From Bacteroidales bacterium (GTDB lineage: Bacteria; Bacteroidota; Bacteroidia; Bacteroidales; Muribaculaceae), in the NCBI GenBank assembly GCA_015061005.1, contig SUXJ01000001.1, positions 124,001 through 188,000 on the forward strand: DNA of 64,000 nt, read 5' to 3'. The notes beneath the pieces were generated by a model, which saw nothing but the letters and a program-made list of their open reading frames with translations, was not told where the DNA came from and searched no databases. Shown here one piece after another: positions 30,816 to 40,679 of this stretch. Both the position numbers and the translations under genes were made by a program. The stretch's first letter is position 1, and every line of letters begins with the position of its first letter.

Positions 30816-31730
30816 TCAGGATTTTGCACGATTTATTGTATATATACCCGCGGCGGCAAGGACCCCGGCGATTAGGTATCGCCACTGGAAGGCTTCGCCG
30901 AGGCAGAGACACGATGTTACTGCCCCGACAACGGGTATTAGGGAGTTATATATGGCAACTTTGCCAATCGGATTACAAGTTAACAGTTTATTATAAAGCG
31001 TAAAGCCTAAAGCCGATATGCAAATAAGCAGTGCAAGAATAATCAACCCGGAGGTAGTTACTTGAGGGAATACGCCACCCCAAAACAGCCCGGGAAGTAT
31101 CAGCAAGAAGCCTCCTATTGTTAAACTGTAGCCGGTACCGACAACTATATTAACCCGTTTGCCCACTCCTCGAGTCATCAAGCCGGCGAATGCGGCACAA
31201 AAGGTGTTTAAAATAATCATACCATCTCCGGCAAAAGTAAACTGCGAACTGCCACCTCCAATATTCAGGGCAGCTATACCACTAAACCCGAGAATGCAGC
31301 CCCAGACTTTTGCAATAGTGAATTTATCGCTCTTGAAAAACAGACATGCAAGAATCACGAGCAAAAATGAGCCCAAGGAATTAAGAATGGCAGCTCTCGC
31401 TCCGGGGCTGTGCGACATGCCTATGTAGAAGAAGGTGTAATGCAAAGTGGTATTGAGCAAGGCAAAAATTACCACAATCGCCCAACCGGTCCGACCCTTC
31501 ACTTTGAAATTGTTGCCCGAGATCCTCGCAATTACCAAGACAATCAATCCGGCAACAAAAAAGCGCACCCCGGCAAACAGCACCTTGCTGCCGGTCATAT
31601 CGGGAGTAATAGCCCAATGCTCGAAGCCGAGTTTTATCAAAGGATATGCCCAACCCCACGCCACAGCCGCAGTTAGTGCGAACAACGCCATCCAACCGGG
31701 ACGGCTAAATATGTTTGTTTTCTTTGTCAT
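30816..31730 (-). CDS. DMT/EamA-family transporter
   Basis: About ten hydrophobic segments; AVAWGWAYPLIKLGFE; ISALGFTLYNKLLTCNPIGKVAIYNSLIPVVGAVTSCLCLGE. Confidence 0.9.
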   Translation of the reverse strand: MTKKTNIFSRPGWMALFALTAAVAWGWAYPLIKLGFEHWAITPDMTGSKVLFAGVRFFVAGLIVLVIARISGNNFKVKGRTGWAIVVIFALLNTTLHYTFFYIGMSHSPGARAAILNSLGSFLLVILACLFFKSDKFTIAKVWGCILGFSGIAALNIGGGSSQFTFAGDGMIILNTFCAAFAGLMTRGVGKRVNIVVGTGYSLTIGGFLLILPGLFWGGVFPQVTTSGLIILALLICISALGFTLYNKLLTCNPIGKVAIYNSLIPVVGAVTSCLCLGEAFQWRYLIAGVLAAAGIYTINRAKS

Positions 31731-31748
31731 TACATTAAATCAATTGTG

Positions 31749-31756
31749 CAAAGTTA
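31749..31756 (-). promoter_or_regulatory. Putative -7 element (TAACTTTG), divergent
   Basis: Reverse complement of caaagtta. Confidence 0.5.
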
Positions 31757-31779
31757 TATAAAAAATCGCAATTTTTCGG

Positions 31780-31787
31780 TAACTTTG
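31780..31787 (+). promoter_or_regulatory. Putative -7 element (TAACTTTG), divergent
   Basis: ttcggTAACTTTGcat upstream of the ABC-F gene. Confidence 0.5.
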
Positions 31788-31828
31788 CATTTCGCAATTT
31801 CGACTAAATAAACTCCAAACGCAGCAAT

Positions 31829-33463
31829 ATGGTATCAGTTGACGGATTGACCGTTGAATTCGGCGGTACTACCCTATTTAAAGACATTTCCTTTCAAATT
31901 AATGAAAACGATCGCATTGCCTTGATGGGCAAAAACGGTGCGGGAAAAAGCACACTTCTCAAAATATTGGCAGGAGTAAGGAGTGCCACTCGTGGGTCTG
32001 TTTCGGCACCGAAAGATTGCGTGGTAGCTTATCTGCCACAGCATTTGATGACGGAAGACGGTCGCACCGTGCGCGATGAGGCGGCTCAAGCCTTTGCTCA
32101 TCTGATGGAAACCGAAGCGGAGATAAACCGCATCAACGAGGAGTTAACTGTGCGCACCGATTATGAAAGTGATGATTACATGGCTCTAATTGAAAAGGTT
32201 AGCGAACTGAGCGAGAAGTTTTATGCCATTGATATGACACACTTCGATGAAGACGTTGAGAAAACACTCTTCGGTCTCGGATTTAAGCGCGAGGACCTTG
32301 ACCGCCCCACGTCGGAGTTTAGTGGAGGTTGGCGCATGCGCATTGAACTTGCAAAGTTATTGCTTAAGAGCCCCGACGTGTTGCTTCTTGACGAGCCTAC
32401 GAATCATTTGGACATAGAAAGCATAATGTGGCTCGAAGAATTCATCAAAACGTCATCGAAAGCGGTAGTGGTAATCAGCCATGACCGTCGCTTCGTTGAC
32501 TCAATTACCACACGCACCATTGAGGTTACAATGGGACGCATCTACGACTATAAGGCGTCATACAGCCATTATCTCGAATTACGCAAGGAACGGCGCGAAC
32601 AGCAGATGAAACAGTATGAAGAGCAGCAAAAAATGATTCAGGAGACCAAAGACTTCATTGAGCGCTTCAAGGGTACATACTCCAAGACCCTCCAAGTGCA
32701 AAGCCGCGTGAAAATGCTTGAAAAGCTCGAACTCATAGAAGTTGACGAAGAAGACACCTCGGCACTGAGACTGAAGTTCCCGCCGTCGCCTCGAAGTGGC
32801 ACATATCCCGTACAAGCCGATGGTGTAGGCAAAGCTTACGGCGAAAAGCGTGTATTCTCTAATGCGTCATTCATGATTGAGCGTGGAGAAAAGGTGGCCT
32901 TTGTCGGACGTAACGGTGAAGGCAAGTCAACCCTTGTGAAGTGCATAATGAACGAGATAGACCATGAAGGGACTCTAACACTTGGTCATAATGTTCAAGT
33001 TGCATACTTCGCTCAAAATCAAGCATCACTGCTCGATGAGAATCTCACAGTGTTTCAAACCATCGATGATATAGCCAAGGGCGATGTGAGACTGAAAATT
33101 CGCGATATGCTCGGAGCATTCATGTTTGGAGGCGAAGAAAGCACAAAGAAAGTTAAAGTATTATCCGGCGGCGAGCGCACGCGCCTTGCTATCTTGAAAC
33201 TACTGCTTGAGCCCGTGAATTTGCTTATTCTCGATGAACCGACCAACCACCTTGATCTTAAAACCAAAGATATTCTCAAACAAGCACTGCAAGATTATGA
33301 CGGGACTCTGATTCTGGTAAGTCACGACCGAGATTTCCTTGCCGGACTTGCCACCAAAGTCTATGAGTTCGGCAACGGCAAGGTGAGAGAGCACTTGTGT
33401 GGGATAGACGAGTTTTTGGAGAACAAACGCTTAGCATCGCTGCAGGAAATTGAACGCCGATAA
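31829..33463 (+). CDS. ABC-F family ATPase
   Basis: Two ABC cassettes (GKNGAGKSTLLK / GRNGEGKSTLVK; SGGWRMRIELAKLLL / SGGERTRLAILKLLL), charged linker, no TM segments. Confidence 0.95.
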   Translation: MVSVDGLTVEFGGTTLFKDISFQINENDRIALMGKNGAGKSTLLKILAGVRSATRGSVSAPKDCVVAYLPQHLMTEDGRTVRDEAAQAFAHLMETEAEINRINEELTVRTDYESDDYMALIEKVSELSEKFYAIDMTHFDEDVEKTLFGLGFKREDLDRPTSEFSGGWRMRIELAKLLLKSPDVLLLDEPTNHLDIESIMWLEEFIKTSSKAVVVISHDRRFVDSITTRTIEVTMGRIYDYKASYSHYLELRKERREQQMKQYEEQQKMIQETKDFIERFKGTYSKTLQVQSRVKMLEKLELIEVDEEDTSALRLKFPPSPRSGTYPVQADGVGKAYGEKRVFSNASFMIERGEKVAFVGRNGEGKSTLVKCIMNEIDHEGTLTLGHNVQVAYFAQNQASLLDENLTVFQTIDDIAKGDVRLKIRDMLGAFMFGGEESTKKVKVLSGGERTRLAILKLLLEPVNLLILDEPTNHLDLKTKDILKQALQDYDGTLILVSHDRDFLAGLATKVYEFGNGKVREHLCGIDEFLENKRLASLQEIERR

Positions 33464-33466
33464 TTC

Positions 33467-33486
33467 GCGTCTTTGCAGACGCATTT
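33467..33486 (+). terminator. Probable terminator hairpin after the ABC-F gene
   Basis: GCGTCT-TTGC-AGACGC-ATTTT starting 4 nt after the stop codon. Confidence 0.5.
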
Positions 33487-33505
33487 TGTGGAGGCATCGC
33501 TGAGT

Positions 33506-33534
33506 CCGGGGTGTCGCTCCGCTCCACACCCCGG
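33506..33534. repeat. Palindrome, 9-bp perfect arms
   Basis: CCGGGGTGT-cgctccgctcc-ACACCCCGG. Confidence 0.7.
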
Positions 33535-33577
33535 TTATTCATTCGCTTCTCTTTCACGTGCTTCGCACGTCGAAGGT

Positions 33578-33715
33578 GCTGAAAAAGTCCGTTAAGCGGT
33601 GATTCTGACCCTCATTTTGAGAATACGCTCCACAAATAACGTAGGGTCGAACTCGTCTCGATTGGGTGTATCTGAGGCTGATGTTCAATGCATTATGCGT
33701 GAGCGGCACCCGGGT
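33578..33715 (+). repeat. ~138-bp dispersed repeat, copy B
   Basis: Starts gctgaaaaagtccg, ends gcgtgagcggcacccgggt. Shares ttatgcgtgagcggcacccgggt exactly with copy A (1350-1372) and its first ~60 bp with copy C (few mismatches). Confidence 0.85.
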
Positions 33716-33750
33716 GGCAGTTCATAATCGTGCGAAGCACGGGGGGATAT

Positions 33751-33781
33751 AAAAAAAAGAGCGCCGGAGCGCTCTTTTTTT
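33751..33781. terminator. Bidirectional Rho-independent terminator between convergent genes
   Basis: AAAAAAAAGAGCGC-CGGA-GCGCTCTTTTTTT. Confidence 0.85.
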
Positions 33782-33798
33782 ATGGGTTTGATTGCTGA

Positions 33799-35859
33799 TT
33801 AGCGAACGATAGTCTTCACGCCATTGATGATGTAGAGACCTTTGCCTGCCTTAGCAACCTTACGACCCTGGAGGTCATAGATGCCTGTAGCCTTAGCGGT
33901 TTCAGTAGCTTCGATTTCGTTGATGCCACCTTCTTGGAGTACGTTGATATTGAAGATGTTAGAGTTAGCATACCAACGGTTGTTTTCGAAACCGTAGTTT
34001 ACGAACATATAGTCGTAAGTGCCGGAAGCACGGTGGATGTGAGCGGTGTGAACAGTTTCAACGGTTTCACCGGTAGTTTCGTCAACTGAAGTTTCCACGA
34101 AAGAGCTGCGGAGATATACGTTGTTAGTAACGTCAGTGCTTACTTCGTAGTCTTCAACGAGGATTTGATCTTCTTCAGACAGAGGAGTCTGTTCTTCAGG
34201 ATCTGCACAACCTACGAGAGTGAAGGGAGCTGCTTCGGCGATGTTCTCGGTAGTTGCCCAAGTGAAGTTGTTGCAACCCTCGCCAATTTCTTCTACACCA
34301 CCTGCGAGGTCTTCCATGCCTACATATTTGCGGATGTAGGTTTCAGAAGCAGCGTTGTAGAGGTAGAAGTCGGCAGTTCCGGCAACGGGGATGAGTTCCC
34401 ATTGGCAATATTCGTTAGCTTCGAGCATGGGGGCGATACCGAGGTAGTCAACTTCCGTCATACCTGAGTTGTTGCAGAAACCGGGCTGATCAGCGCAGAT
34501 GTAAGCGTTACCGAGCTGATAGTCTTCAGCGAGGTCTTCAGCATCAGCTACGTCACGAAGAGCAAGCATGTTTTGGAAGGTAACAACGGCACCTGTGCCA
34601 ACAAGAGAGGCAGCCTTAACAACTTTCTGCTTAGCGGCAACTTGAGCAGCGGCGATGTAAGCTTCCTGAGTTTCGAGGTCAACTACAGATTCTGCAGTAC
34701 CGCCATCATAGTTTTCAAGTTCGGCAATGATAGCATTGAGAGTGGTTTGATCTTTCCAAAGAGCGGGAACGTTAACCCAACCCTTAGCAACATTAGCGGC
34801 TTCGGTGTAAGCAGCCTTGGCTCCATTCTTAGCGGCTTCACGATAAGCAGCGATTACAACATCCTTATATGCTTCAATTGCAGCAAGAGCGTCAGCAGCG
34901 GGCTGTTCGTTTACGAAGAAGAGCGAACCATTGTTGTAGAGGTGGTTTTCGTTAGAATTGTTTTCGCGAAGAGGGCTCCATACCTTAACAGCAGAAATGA
35001 AACCATAACGAAGGACTTGGGGCTCTTCGGTAAGTTCACCGGTATCGGGGTCTTCAACTTCCACCATATAGTCAGAACCATCGGCATTCTTACGATTTGC
35101 TTCGTAAGTGATGTTAGGATAGTTGTTTACGTCAAGACAGCTGCTTTCGAAGTTAGTGCTTTCCATGCGAACAGTAGAAAGAGCGAACGCAGCATCCATC
35201 TGTTCGTCAGAAAGAGCCATAGCATCTTCGCCGAATGATTCGATAAGAGCGTCTTTCACGTTGAGAACGAAGTAGTTATTTTCTCTGGTATCGAAACCGG
35301 TTGCGGCACGTCCGGAAACAGTACCGCCGGTACGCTTCACGGTACCGTCAATAACAGCGTTATGAATGCGCACTGTTCCTGCGGTTGAGCCCTTAGTGAA
35401 GTACCAATAGATAGTGTTGGGGTCCATAACTTCCTTCATTGCGGAGAAAGCGAGCCAGAAGTTACCGTCAACAAGAGCAAGACCCATGTTGGGGTATTCG
35501 TAGGGTTGAGGAGTCAATTTGTAGTCAGCGGGATCGTAGTCATCAAGGAAGGAGCCGTCTTCCCAATCTTCGGGATAACCATCAGGAAGGAACAGGGGCA
35601 TGCCATAAGCCTTGGCACTTTCATCGGTCATGTAGAGATCGTCCCAAAGCACTTCATTAGTGTCTGCATCATAGCCGGCAACATCACCGGTTGAGTAGTT
35701 CAGACGTTGAATACGCATGTTGGAGATAGAATAATAGTAGCGAGCTTCAGGAGCAGCATCTTCAGGAGTGATTTTGATACCCTGAATAACGTCCTGTGCT
35801 GTTGCGCTACCGAGTCCTGCCGCCATAGCAAGACCCAAGAGAAGAGTAAATTTCTTCAT
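33799..35859 (-). CDS. Large secreted protein of unknown function with C-terminal sorting-like tail
   Basis: Signal peptide MKKFTLLLGLAMAAGLGSATAQ; Ala-rich helical middle; C-terminus TGIYDLQGRKVAKAGKGLYIINGVKTIVR. Confidence 0.85.
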   Translation of the reverse strand: MKKFTLLLGLAMAAGLGSATAQDVIQGIKITPEDAAPEARYYYSISNMRIQRLNYSTGDVAGYDADTNEVLWDDLYMTDESAKAYGMPLFLPDGYPEDWEDGSFLDDYDPADYKLTPQPYEYPNMGLALVDGNFWLAFSAMKEVMDPNTIYWYFTKGSTAGTVRIHNAVIDGTVKRTGGTVSGRAATGFDTRENNYFVLNVKDALIESFGEDAMALSDEQMDAAFALSTVRMESTNFESSCLDVNNYPNITYEANRKNADGSDYMVEVEDPDTGELTEEPQVLRYGFISAVKVWSPLRENNSNENHLYNNGSLFFVNEQPAADALAAIEAYKDVVIAAYREAAKNGAKAAYTEAANVAKGWVNVPALWKDQTTLNAIIAELENYDGGTAESVVDLETQEAYIAAAQVAAKQKVVKAASLVGTGAVVTFQNMLALRDVADAEDLAEDYQLGNAYICADQPGFCNNSGMTEVDYLGIAPMLEANEYCQWELIPVAGTADFYLYNAASETYIRKYVGMEDLAGGVEEIGEGCNNFTWATTENIAEAAPFTLVGCADPEEQTPLSEEDQILVEDYEVSTDVTNNVYLRSSFVETSVDETTGETVETVHTAHIHRASGTYDYMFVNYGFENNRWYANSNIFNINVLQEGGINEIEATETAKATGIYDLQGRKVAKAGKGLYIINGVKTIVR

Positions 35860-35936
35860 AAGGTAATGGATTGGTTATTAAAAGGTTAAAGTTTAGTGTA
35901 TTAAATTTTTAGTAAATTCATGATACTTTTCGACGA

Positions 35937-35944
35937 CAAATTTA
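35937..35944 (-). promoter_or_regulatory. Putative -7 element (TAAATTTG)
   Basis: Reverse complement of caaattta upstream of the 33799..35859 gene. Confidence 0.4.
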
Positions 35945-35984
35945 CATATATTTTTTGAGCCGAGCAACTTTTTTTAAAGTTTTT

Positions 35985-37964
35985 TCATCGTTTTTCATTT
36001 AAGGCTCTGATGCGCGCATTGTAACTAACCGCACCCAACAGCGATTCCAGAGTCAAGTGCATTCTATATCGCCAATAATGGTTGGGATTAGCCGGCACGT
36101 TTATTTGTTCTTCTGAGGGATCGACACGGCGCAGCGTCTGATCTATTGAGAGCCAATCTTGAAGCGGGAGGACTGCAAGCATTGCCGGAGAATCGGTGTG
36201 CGAACGAATAATCGCCGTGAGTTTTTCGATAGTCGGTTCTTCTCCTTGACGCTTCAACAGCCACAGTCGCAGGGGCTCCATGTCGTGGGTTGATGTAGTG
36301 GCCACGTTCAGTCGGCTATATTGCGACGGTTCGGCAAGTTCCACGCCATATTGCTTGGGCATACGCTGAACTTCGAGAGCGAGGATTCGCTCTCGATCGA
36401 GCACTCCGGGCACACACGCCGGAATCATACCCAAATCTTCCGCGCAAGCGAGCATGCCGGTGGCATTAACCAATGCCGGGAGTTTCAGCATGGCACTGTC
36501 ACGCCAGAAGTCGTTGTGTCGGCGATAGAAATACTCTTCGTGGAGGCTGCGGAATGCATCTTGCCGGTCCGGGCTTAGTCGCGCAAAACACGGGGCTTCA
36601 TAACCCATGATGCGCGGATGGAAGCGTCCGGGACGACGAGGATCGGCAACGAAGAGCACGTCGGTTGGATCACCTGCCAGAGGTTTGGTCATCCACGGCT
36701 CCCAGTGGAAGCCAAACTGCGACTCCATCTCCTCGGGAGAGAGAGGCAGAGCCGGCGAGAAGTGACCGAGCAAGCCCGAAGACACCCCGGCGGGAATTTC
36801 CCAGATTCGGAAGAAACCGAGCACATGGTCAATGCGGTAGGCATCAAAATATTGCGCCATGTGGGACAAGCGTGCACGCCACCATGCAAAACCGTCTTCA
36901 GCCATGCGCTCCCAATTATAGGTCGGGAATCCCCAATTTTGCCCGTCGCGTGCAAAAGCGTCGGGCGGAGCTCCGGCAGAGCTGTCGAGATTAAACAACT
37001 CGGGGTGTTGCCAAGCGTCAACACTACCGGCCGAGACGCCAATGGGAATATCGCCTTTGAGACTGACGCCCCGTGAACGTGCATAACGAGAAGCGGCAAG
37101 CAGCTGGACGTGTAAATGGTACTGCAACCACGCATAAAACATGGCTTCGGAGCGCGAATTAAGGAAAACGTCGGCGACCAAGCCCGGCGAATAAGGGCGC
37201 AGCTCGCCATTGTCGCGCAGGACGCAATAGGCACAATAAGGGAGAAGCCAAGCGGCATTGCTGCCGACAAAATCGGCAAACTCGGCAGAACGCAGAGTAT
37301 CCACCCCTTGCTCCTTATATATAATGCGTGCATATTCCTCCTTGGCGGCAACAACTGCGGGATAATCCACATCGGGAGCTTCATTGAGTCGAAGACGAAG
37401 CGACTCGAAGCGTTCGCGATCGGACTCCATTTGCAATTCGCCGAGCTGCGACGGTCGGAGATACAGCAAATGAATAGCGTAGGATGAAATGGCACTATAG
37501 GGGTATGAGTCGGATTGGGTGCGAGTCATCGTGGTGTCGTTAATCGGCAGAATCTGAATGACTTGCTGACCGGTAGCAGCCGCCCAGTCCACGAGCAGGC
37601 GCAAATCGGCAAAGTCGCCACACCCGAAATCATCATCACTGCGCAAGGAGAACACGGGGACGGCAACTCCGGCAGCGCGCCAGTGGCGCAAGCCGCGAAA
37701 GTCCAATTCTCCGGGGGAATCAAGGGTGCGATTTTCACCTTCTTCCCAAATCACTTCATCGCCACGACGGATAATGAATTTAAATTCAACCTCGGCAGGC
37801 AGAGTCGCCATCGAGCGAAAGGACCACATAGGAATGCCGGCACGCGACATTGCCGGAGCAGCCATAGGGTTCCAAGACCCGAGTTCGGGTACCGAACCGC
37901 AAACCGCTACAGTCTGATCCGCGCTCAGTCGCGGAGTGATAACCTTGAACAACGTGCTCTTCAT
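35985..37964 (-). CDS. malQ: 4-alpha-glucanotransferase (GH77) with N-terminal CBM20-like domain
   Basis: CBM20-like VCGSVPELGSWNP; GH77 motifs YRIDHVLGFFRIWEIP, ACAEDLGMIP, TSTHDMEPLRLW. Start set to MKSTLF at 37964. Confidence 0.93.
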   Translation of the reverse strand: MKSTLFKVITPRLSADQTVAVCGSVPELGSWNPMAAPAMSRAGIPMWSFRSMATLPAEVEFKFIIRRGDEVIWEEGENRTLDSPGELDFRGLRHWRAAGVAVPVFSLRSDDDFGCGDFADLRLLVDWAAATGQQVIQILPINDTTMTRTQSDSYPYSAISSYAIHLLYLRPSQLGELQMESDRERFESLRLRLNEAPDVDYPAVVAAKEEYARIIYKEQGVDTLRSAEFADFVGSNAAWLLPYCAYCVLRDNGELRPYSPGLVADVFLNSRSEAMFYAWLQYHLHVQLLAASRYARSRGVSLKGDIPIGVSAGSVDAWQHPELFNLDSSAGAPPDAFARDGQNWGFPTYNWERMAEDGFAWWRARLSHMAQYFDAYRIDHVLGFFRIWEIPAGVSSGLLGHFSPALPLSPEEMESQFGFHWEPWMTKPLAGDPTDVLFVADPRRPGRFHPRIMGYEAPCFARLSPDRQDAFRSLHEEYFYRRHNDFWRDSAMLKLPALVNATGMLACAEDLGMIPACVPGVLDRERILALEVQRMPKQYGVELAEPSQYSRLNVATTSTHDMEPLRLWLLKRQGEEPTIEKLTAIIRSHTDSPAMLAVLPLQDWLSIDQTLRRVDPSEEQINVPANPNHYWRYRMHLTLESLLGAVSYNARIRALNEKR

Positions 37965-37969
37965 CTTAG

Positions 37970-40525
37970 TTAGCCACACTTACTGGTACCGCAGGAGGTG
38001 CATACCAAGCAGCCCTCTTGATATACAAGGGATTCCTGACCGCAATTCGGACACTTATGGCCGCCTGCGCTCGTGCCGCTCGGCACGTATTTTTTCAACG
38101 CACGCTCCACGCCTGCTTTCCATGTGTTGATATTTTCGGAATCAAGTTGCAAGCCATCGACCATCTTGATAACCTGATCGATTGGCATCCGGTAACGAAG
38201 CACACCGGAAATCAACTTGGCATAGTTCCAGAATTCGGGGTTAAACTTATCGCTCAATCCCTCAATAGTGGTTTTGTGACCGCGTTTGTTCACAAACTGG
38301 AAGTCATAGCGTTTGTTACCGTCCTCATCTATTGTTTTGATGATAAATCCGCGAGTCACCGACTTGGGCAGGAACAGGCCGTCTTCATCGTCGTTCAACC
38401 CGGTGAAAATTTCATAGGGCTTACCATCAACCAGACCAATGAATGCAATCCATTTTTCCTTATTGTTTTGGAAACGAACCACGTCAGCTTCCAACGAAGT
38501 CGGGCGCTTATGCAACAATGGTCCGGCAGCCGGAGCATCTTCGGCCTTCTTTTCTTCTTTTTTCGGAGTAATGGCATTGAGCACACCGGAACGACAGCCA
38601 TCGCGATACACAGTGCAACCTTTGCAACCGGCCTTCCACGCGCGCAAATAGAGCTCGTTGACGGTCTCTTCAGAAATAGTTGACGGAAGATTGATAGTGA
38701 CGGAAATAGAGTGGTCCACCCACTTCTGCACTCGGCCTTGCATATTTACCTTTTCAAGCCAATCGATTTCGTTTGCCGACGCTCCGGCATAGGGAGAACG
38801 ACCAACGAGTTCAGTAATTTGCTCAGCCGAGAGATTATCCTCAACAGGAATGCCCTGAGTCTTCATCCAAGTCAAGAATTTGGGATGGTAGACCACGTAT
38901 TCTTCAAAGGCATCGCCAGACTCATCAACATAGTCGACATGAACGTCTTTATCATTGGGATTAACCTTGCGACGACGCTTATACACAGGCATAAATACCG
39001 GCTCAATACCCGATGAAGTCTGAGTCATCAACGACACCGTCCCTGTTGGGGCAATGGTTAAGCACGCAATATTTCTGCGACCATATTGAAGCATACGCTC
39101 ACGCAGATTGGGGTCGGCACCAAACAGACGATTTATATAGGGATTGTTTTCTTCACGTTTGAAGTCATATACTTCAAATGCACCACGCTCGGCAGCCATT
39201 GTCACCGATGAATGGTATGCCGCCACGGCAATTGCTCGGTGAACATTTTCGGATTGGTCAGTAGCTTCGGCAGTGCCATATTTCAGCCCTAAAGCGGCAA
39301 TCATGTCTCCCTCGGCAGTTGTACCCAAACCCGTACGACGTCCCTGCAGGGTTCTTGCGCGAATCTTTTCCCAAAGGTGACGCTCGGAGTGCTTCACATC
39401 AGCGTCTTCAGGGTCGGCATCAATCTTGGCAAGAATGGCATCGATTTTTTCGATTTCCAAATCAATGAGGTCGTCCATGAGTCGCTGAGCTTTAGCCGTA
39501 TGCTCAGCGAGCAGTTCATAATTCAAGCGAGCCTCAGCGGTAAACGGATTCTCTACATAGCTGAAGAGGTTGATTGCCAATAACCGACAGCTATCATAGG
39601 GACAGAGCGGGATTTCGCCGCAAGGATTTGTTGAAATCGTGCGGAAACCAAGGTCGGCATAACAATCAGGAAGAGACTCACGAGTAATAGTGTCCCAGAA
39701 CAGCACTCCCGGTTCGGCAGATTTCCATGCATTATGAACAATCTTGCGCCAAAGTTTCGTTGCGTCAATTTCTTTTGTCACAGCAGGTTCAACAGCATCA
39801 ACGGGGAACTTCTGCACAAATGGTTCGCCGGATTCAGCGCAACGCATGAATTCATCTGTGATTCGCACACTGACATTCGCTCCGGTAATTTTACCTTCGG
39901 TCAGTTTGGCATCAATGAAAGCCTCGGAGTCAGGGTGCACAATCGAAGTGGTGAGCATAAGTGCACCGCGACGGCCGTCTTGCGCCACTTCGCGAGTGGT
40001 ATTGGAGTATCGTTCCATGAACGGCACCAACCCGGTAGAGGTAAGCGCAGAGTTCTTCACCGGCATGCCCTTGGGACGCAGTTGGCTCAAATCGTGGCCA
40101 ACACCGCCACGACGCTTCATCAGCTGCACCTGTTCTTCATCGAGTTTCAGAATTGCGCCATAGCTATCGGCTGGGTCTTCCAATCCAATTACAAAACAAT
40201 TGCTAAGCGATACGGTTTGGAACGGATTGCCCATACCGCTCATCGGCGAACCTTGAGGCACCAAATAGCGAAAATCCTTCAAAAGCGAATAAATTTCGTC
40301 TTCGCTCATGGGATTTGGATACTTAGCCTCCATACGAGCGAACTCACGCGCCAATCTGCGGTGCATATCGTCGGGAGTGAGTTCATAGATATTGCCTAAA
40401 CTGTCTTTGAGGGCATATTTTGAAGCCCAAACGCGAGCCGCAAGTTCATCTCCGCCAAAATACTTTAGAGTTGCAGAGTGAATTGCCTCGGGATCTAATG
40501 CTGAAAGGTATTGATTTTGGTCCAT
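37970..40525 (-). CDS. nrdJ: Class II (adenosylcobalamin-dependent) ribonucleoside-diphosphate reductase
   Basis: GGVGHDLSQLRPKGMPV, ISTNPCGEIPLCPYDSCRL, IAPTGTVSLMTQTSSGIEPVF, C-terminal CPNCGQESLVYQEGCLVCTSCGTSKCG. Confidence 0.95.
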   Translation of the reverse strand: MDQNQYLSALDPEAIHSATLKYFGGDELAARVWASKYALKDSLGNIYELTPDDMHRRLAREFARMEAKYPNPMSEDEIYSLLKDFRYLVPQGSPMSGMGNPFQTVSLSNCFVIGLEDPADSYGAILKLDEEQVQLMKRRGGVGHDLSQLRPKGMPVKNSALTSTGLVPFMERYSNTTREVAQDGRRGALMLTTSIVHPDSEAFIDAKLTEGKITGANVSVRITDEFMRCAESGEPFVQKFPVDAVEPAVTKEIDATKLWRKIVHNAWKSAEPGVLFWDTITRESLPDCYADLGFRTISTNPCGEIPLCPYDSCRLLAINLFSYVENPFTAEARLNYELLAEHTAKAQRLMDDLIDLEIEKIDAILAKIDADPEDADVKHSERHLWEKIRARTLQGRRTGLGTTAEGDMIAALGLKYGTAEATDQSENVHRAIAVAAYHSSVTMAAERGAFEVYDFKREENNPYINRLFGADPNLRERMLQYGRRNIACLTIAPTGTVSLMTQTSSGIEPVFMPVYKRRRKVNPNDKDVHVDYVDESGDAFEEYVVYHPKFLTWMKTQGIPVEDNLSAEQITELVGRSPYAGASANEIDWLEKVNMQGRVQKWVDHSISVTINLPSTISEETVNELYLRAWKAGCKGCTVYRDGCRSGVLNAITPKKEEKKAEDAPAAGPLLHKRPTSLEADVVRFQNNKEKWIAFIGLVDGKPYEIFTGLNDDEDGLFLPKSVTRGFIIKTIDEDGNKRYDFQFVNKRGHKTTIEGLSDKFNPEFWNYAKLISGVLRYRMPIDQVIKMVDGLQLDSENINTWKAGVERALKKYVPSGTSAGGHKCPNCGQESLVYQEGCLVCTSCGTSKCG

Positions 40526-40532
40526 AATGGCG

Positions 40533-40540
40533 CAAAGATA
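40533..40540 (-). promoter_or_regulatory. Putative -7 element (TATCTTTG) of nrdJ
   Basis: Reverse complement of caaagata; last G is 8 nt from the A of the ATG. Confidence 0.45.
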
Positions 40541-40639
40541 CAGAAATTTTACTTAACAAAAAATATACACTCAGATAATTTATCAACACACTTATCAACA
40601 TGAGCACAATGTAAATTTGCGCTCGCGCGAAATTTTACG

Positions 40640-40647
40640 TAACTTTG
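40640..40647 (+). promoter_or_regulatory. Putative -7 element (TAACTTTG)
   Basis: ttacgTAACTTTGcacc. Confidence 0.5.
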
Positions 40648-40679
40648 CACCATATACAATATGTTAAAGCAACTCAACA

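Noticed and set aside
34573-35238. 221-aa plus-strand ORF
   Set aside because: Antisense shadow of the secreted protein at 33799..35859; codon-bias artefact.
36689-37495. 268-aa minus-strand ORF
   Set aside because: Out-of-frame ORF fully inside malQ, whose frame carries the GH77 motifs.
39734-40399. 221-aa plus-strand ORF
   Set aside because: Antisense to nrdJ; no domain.
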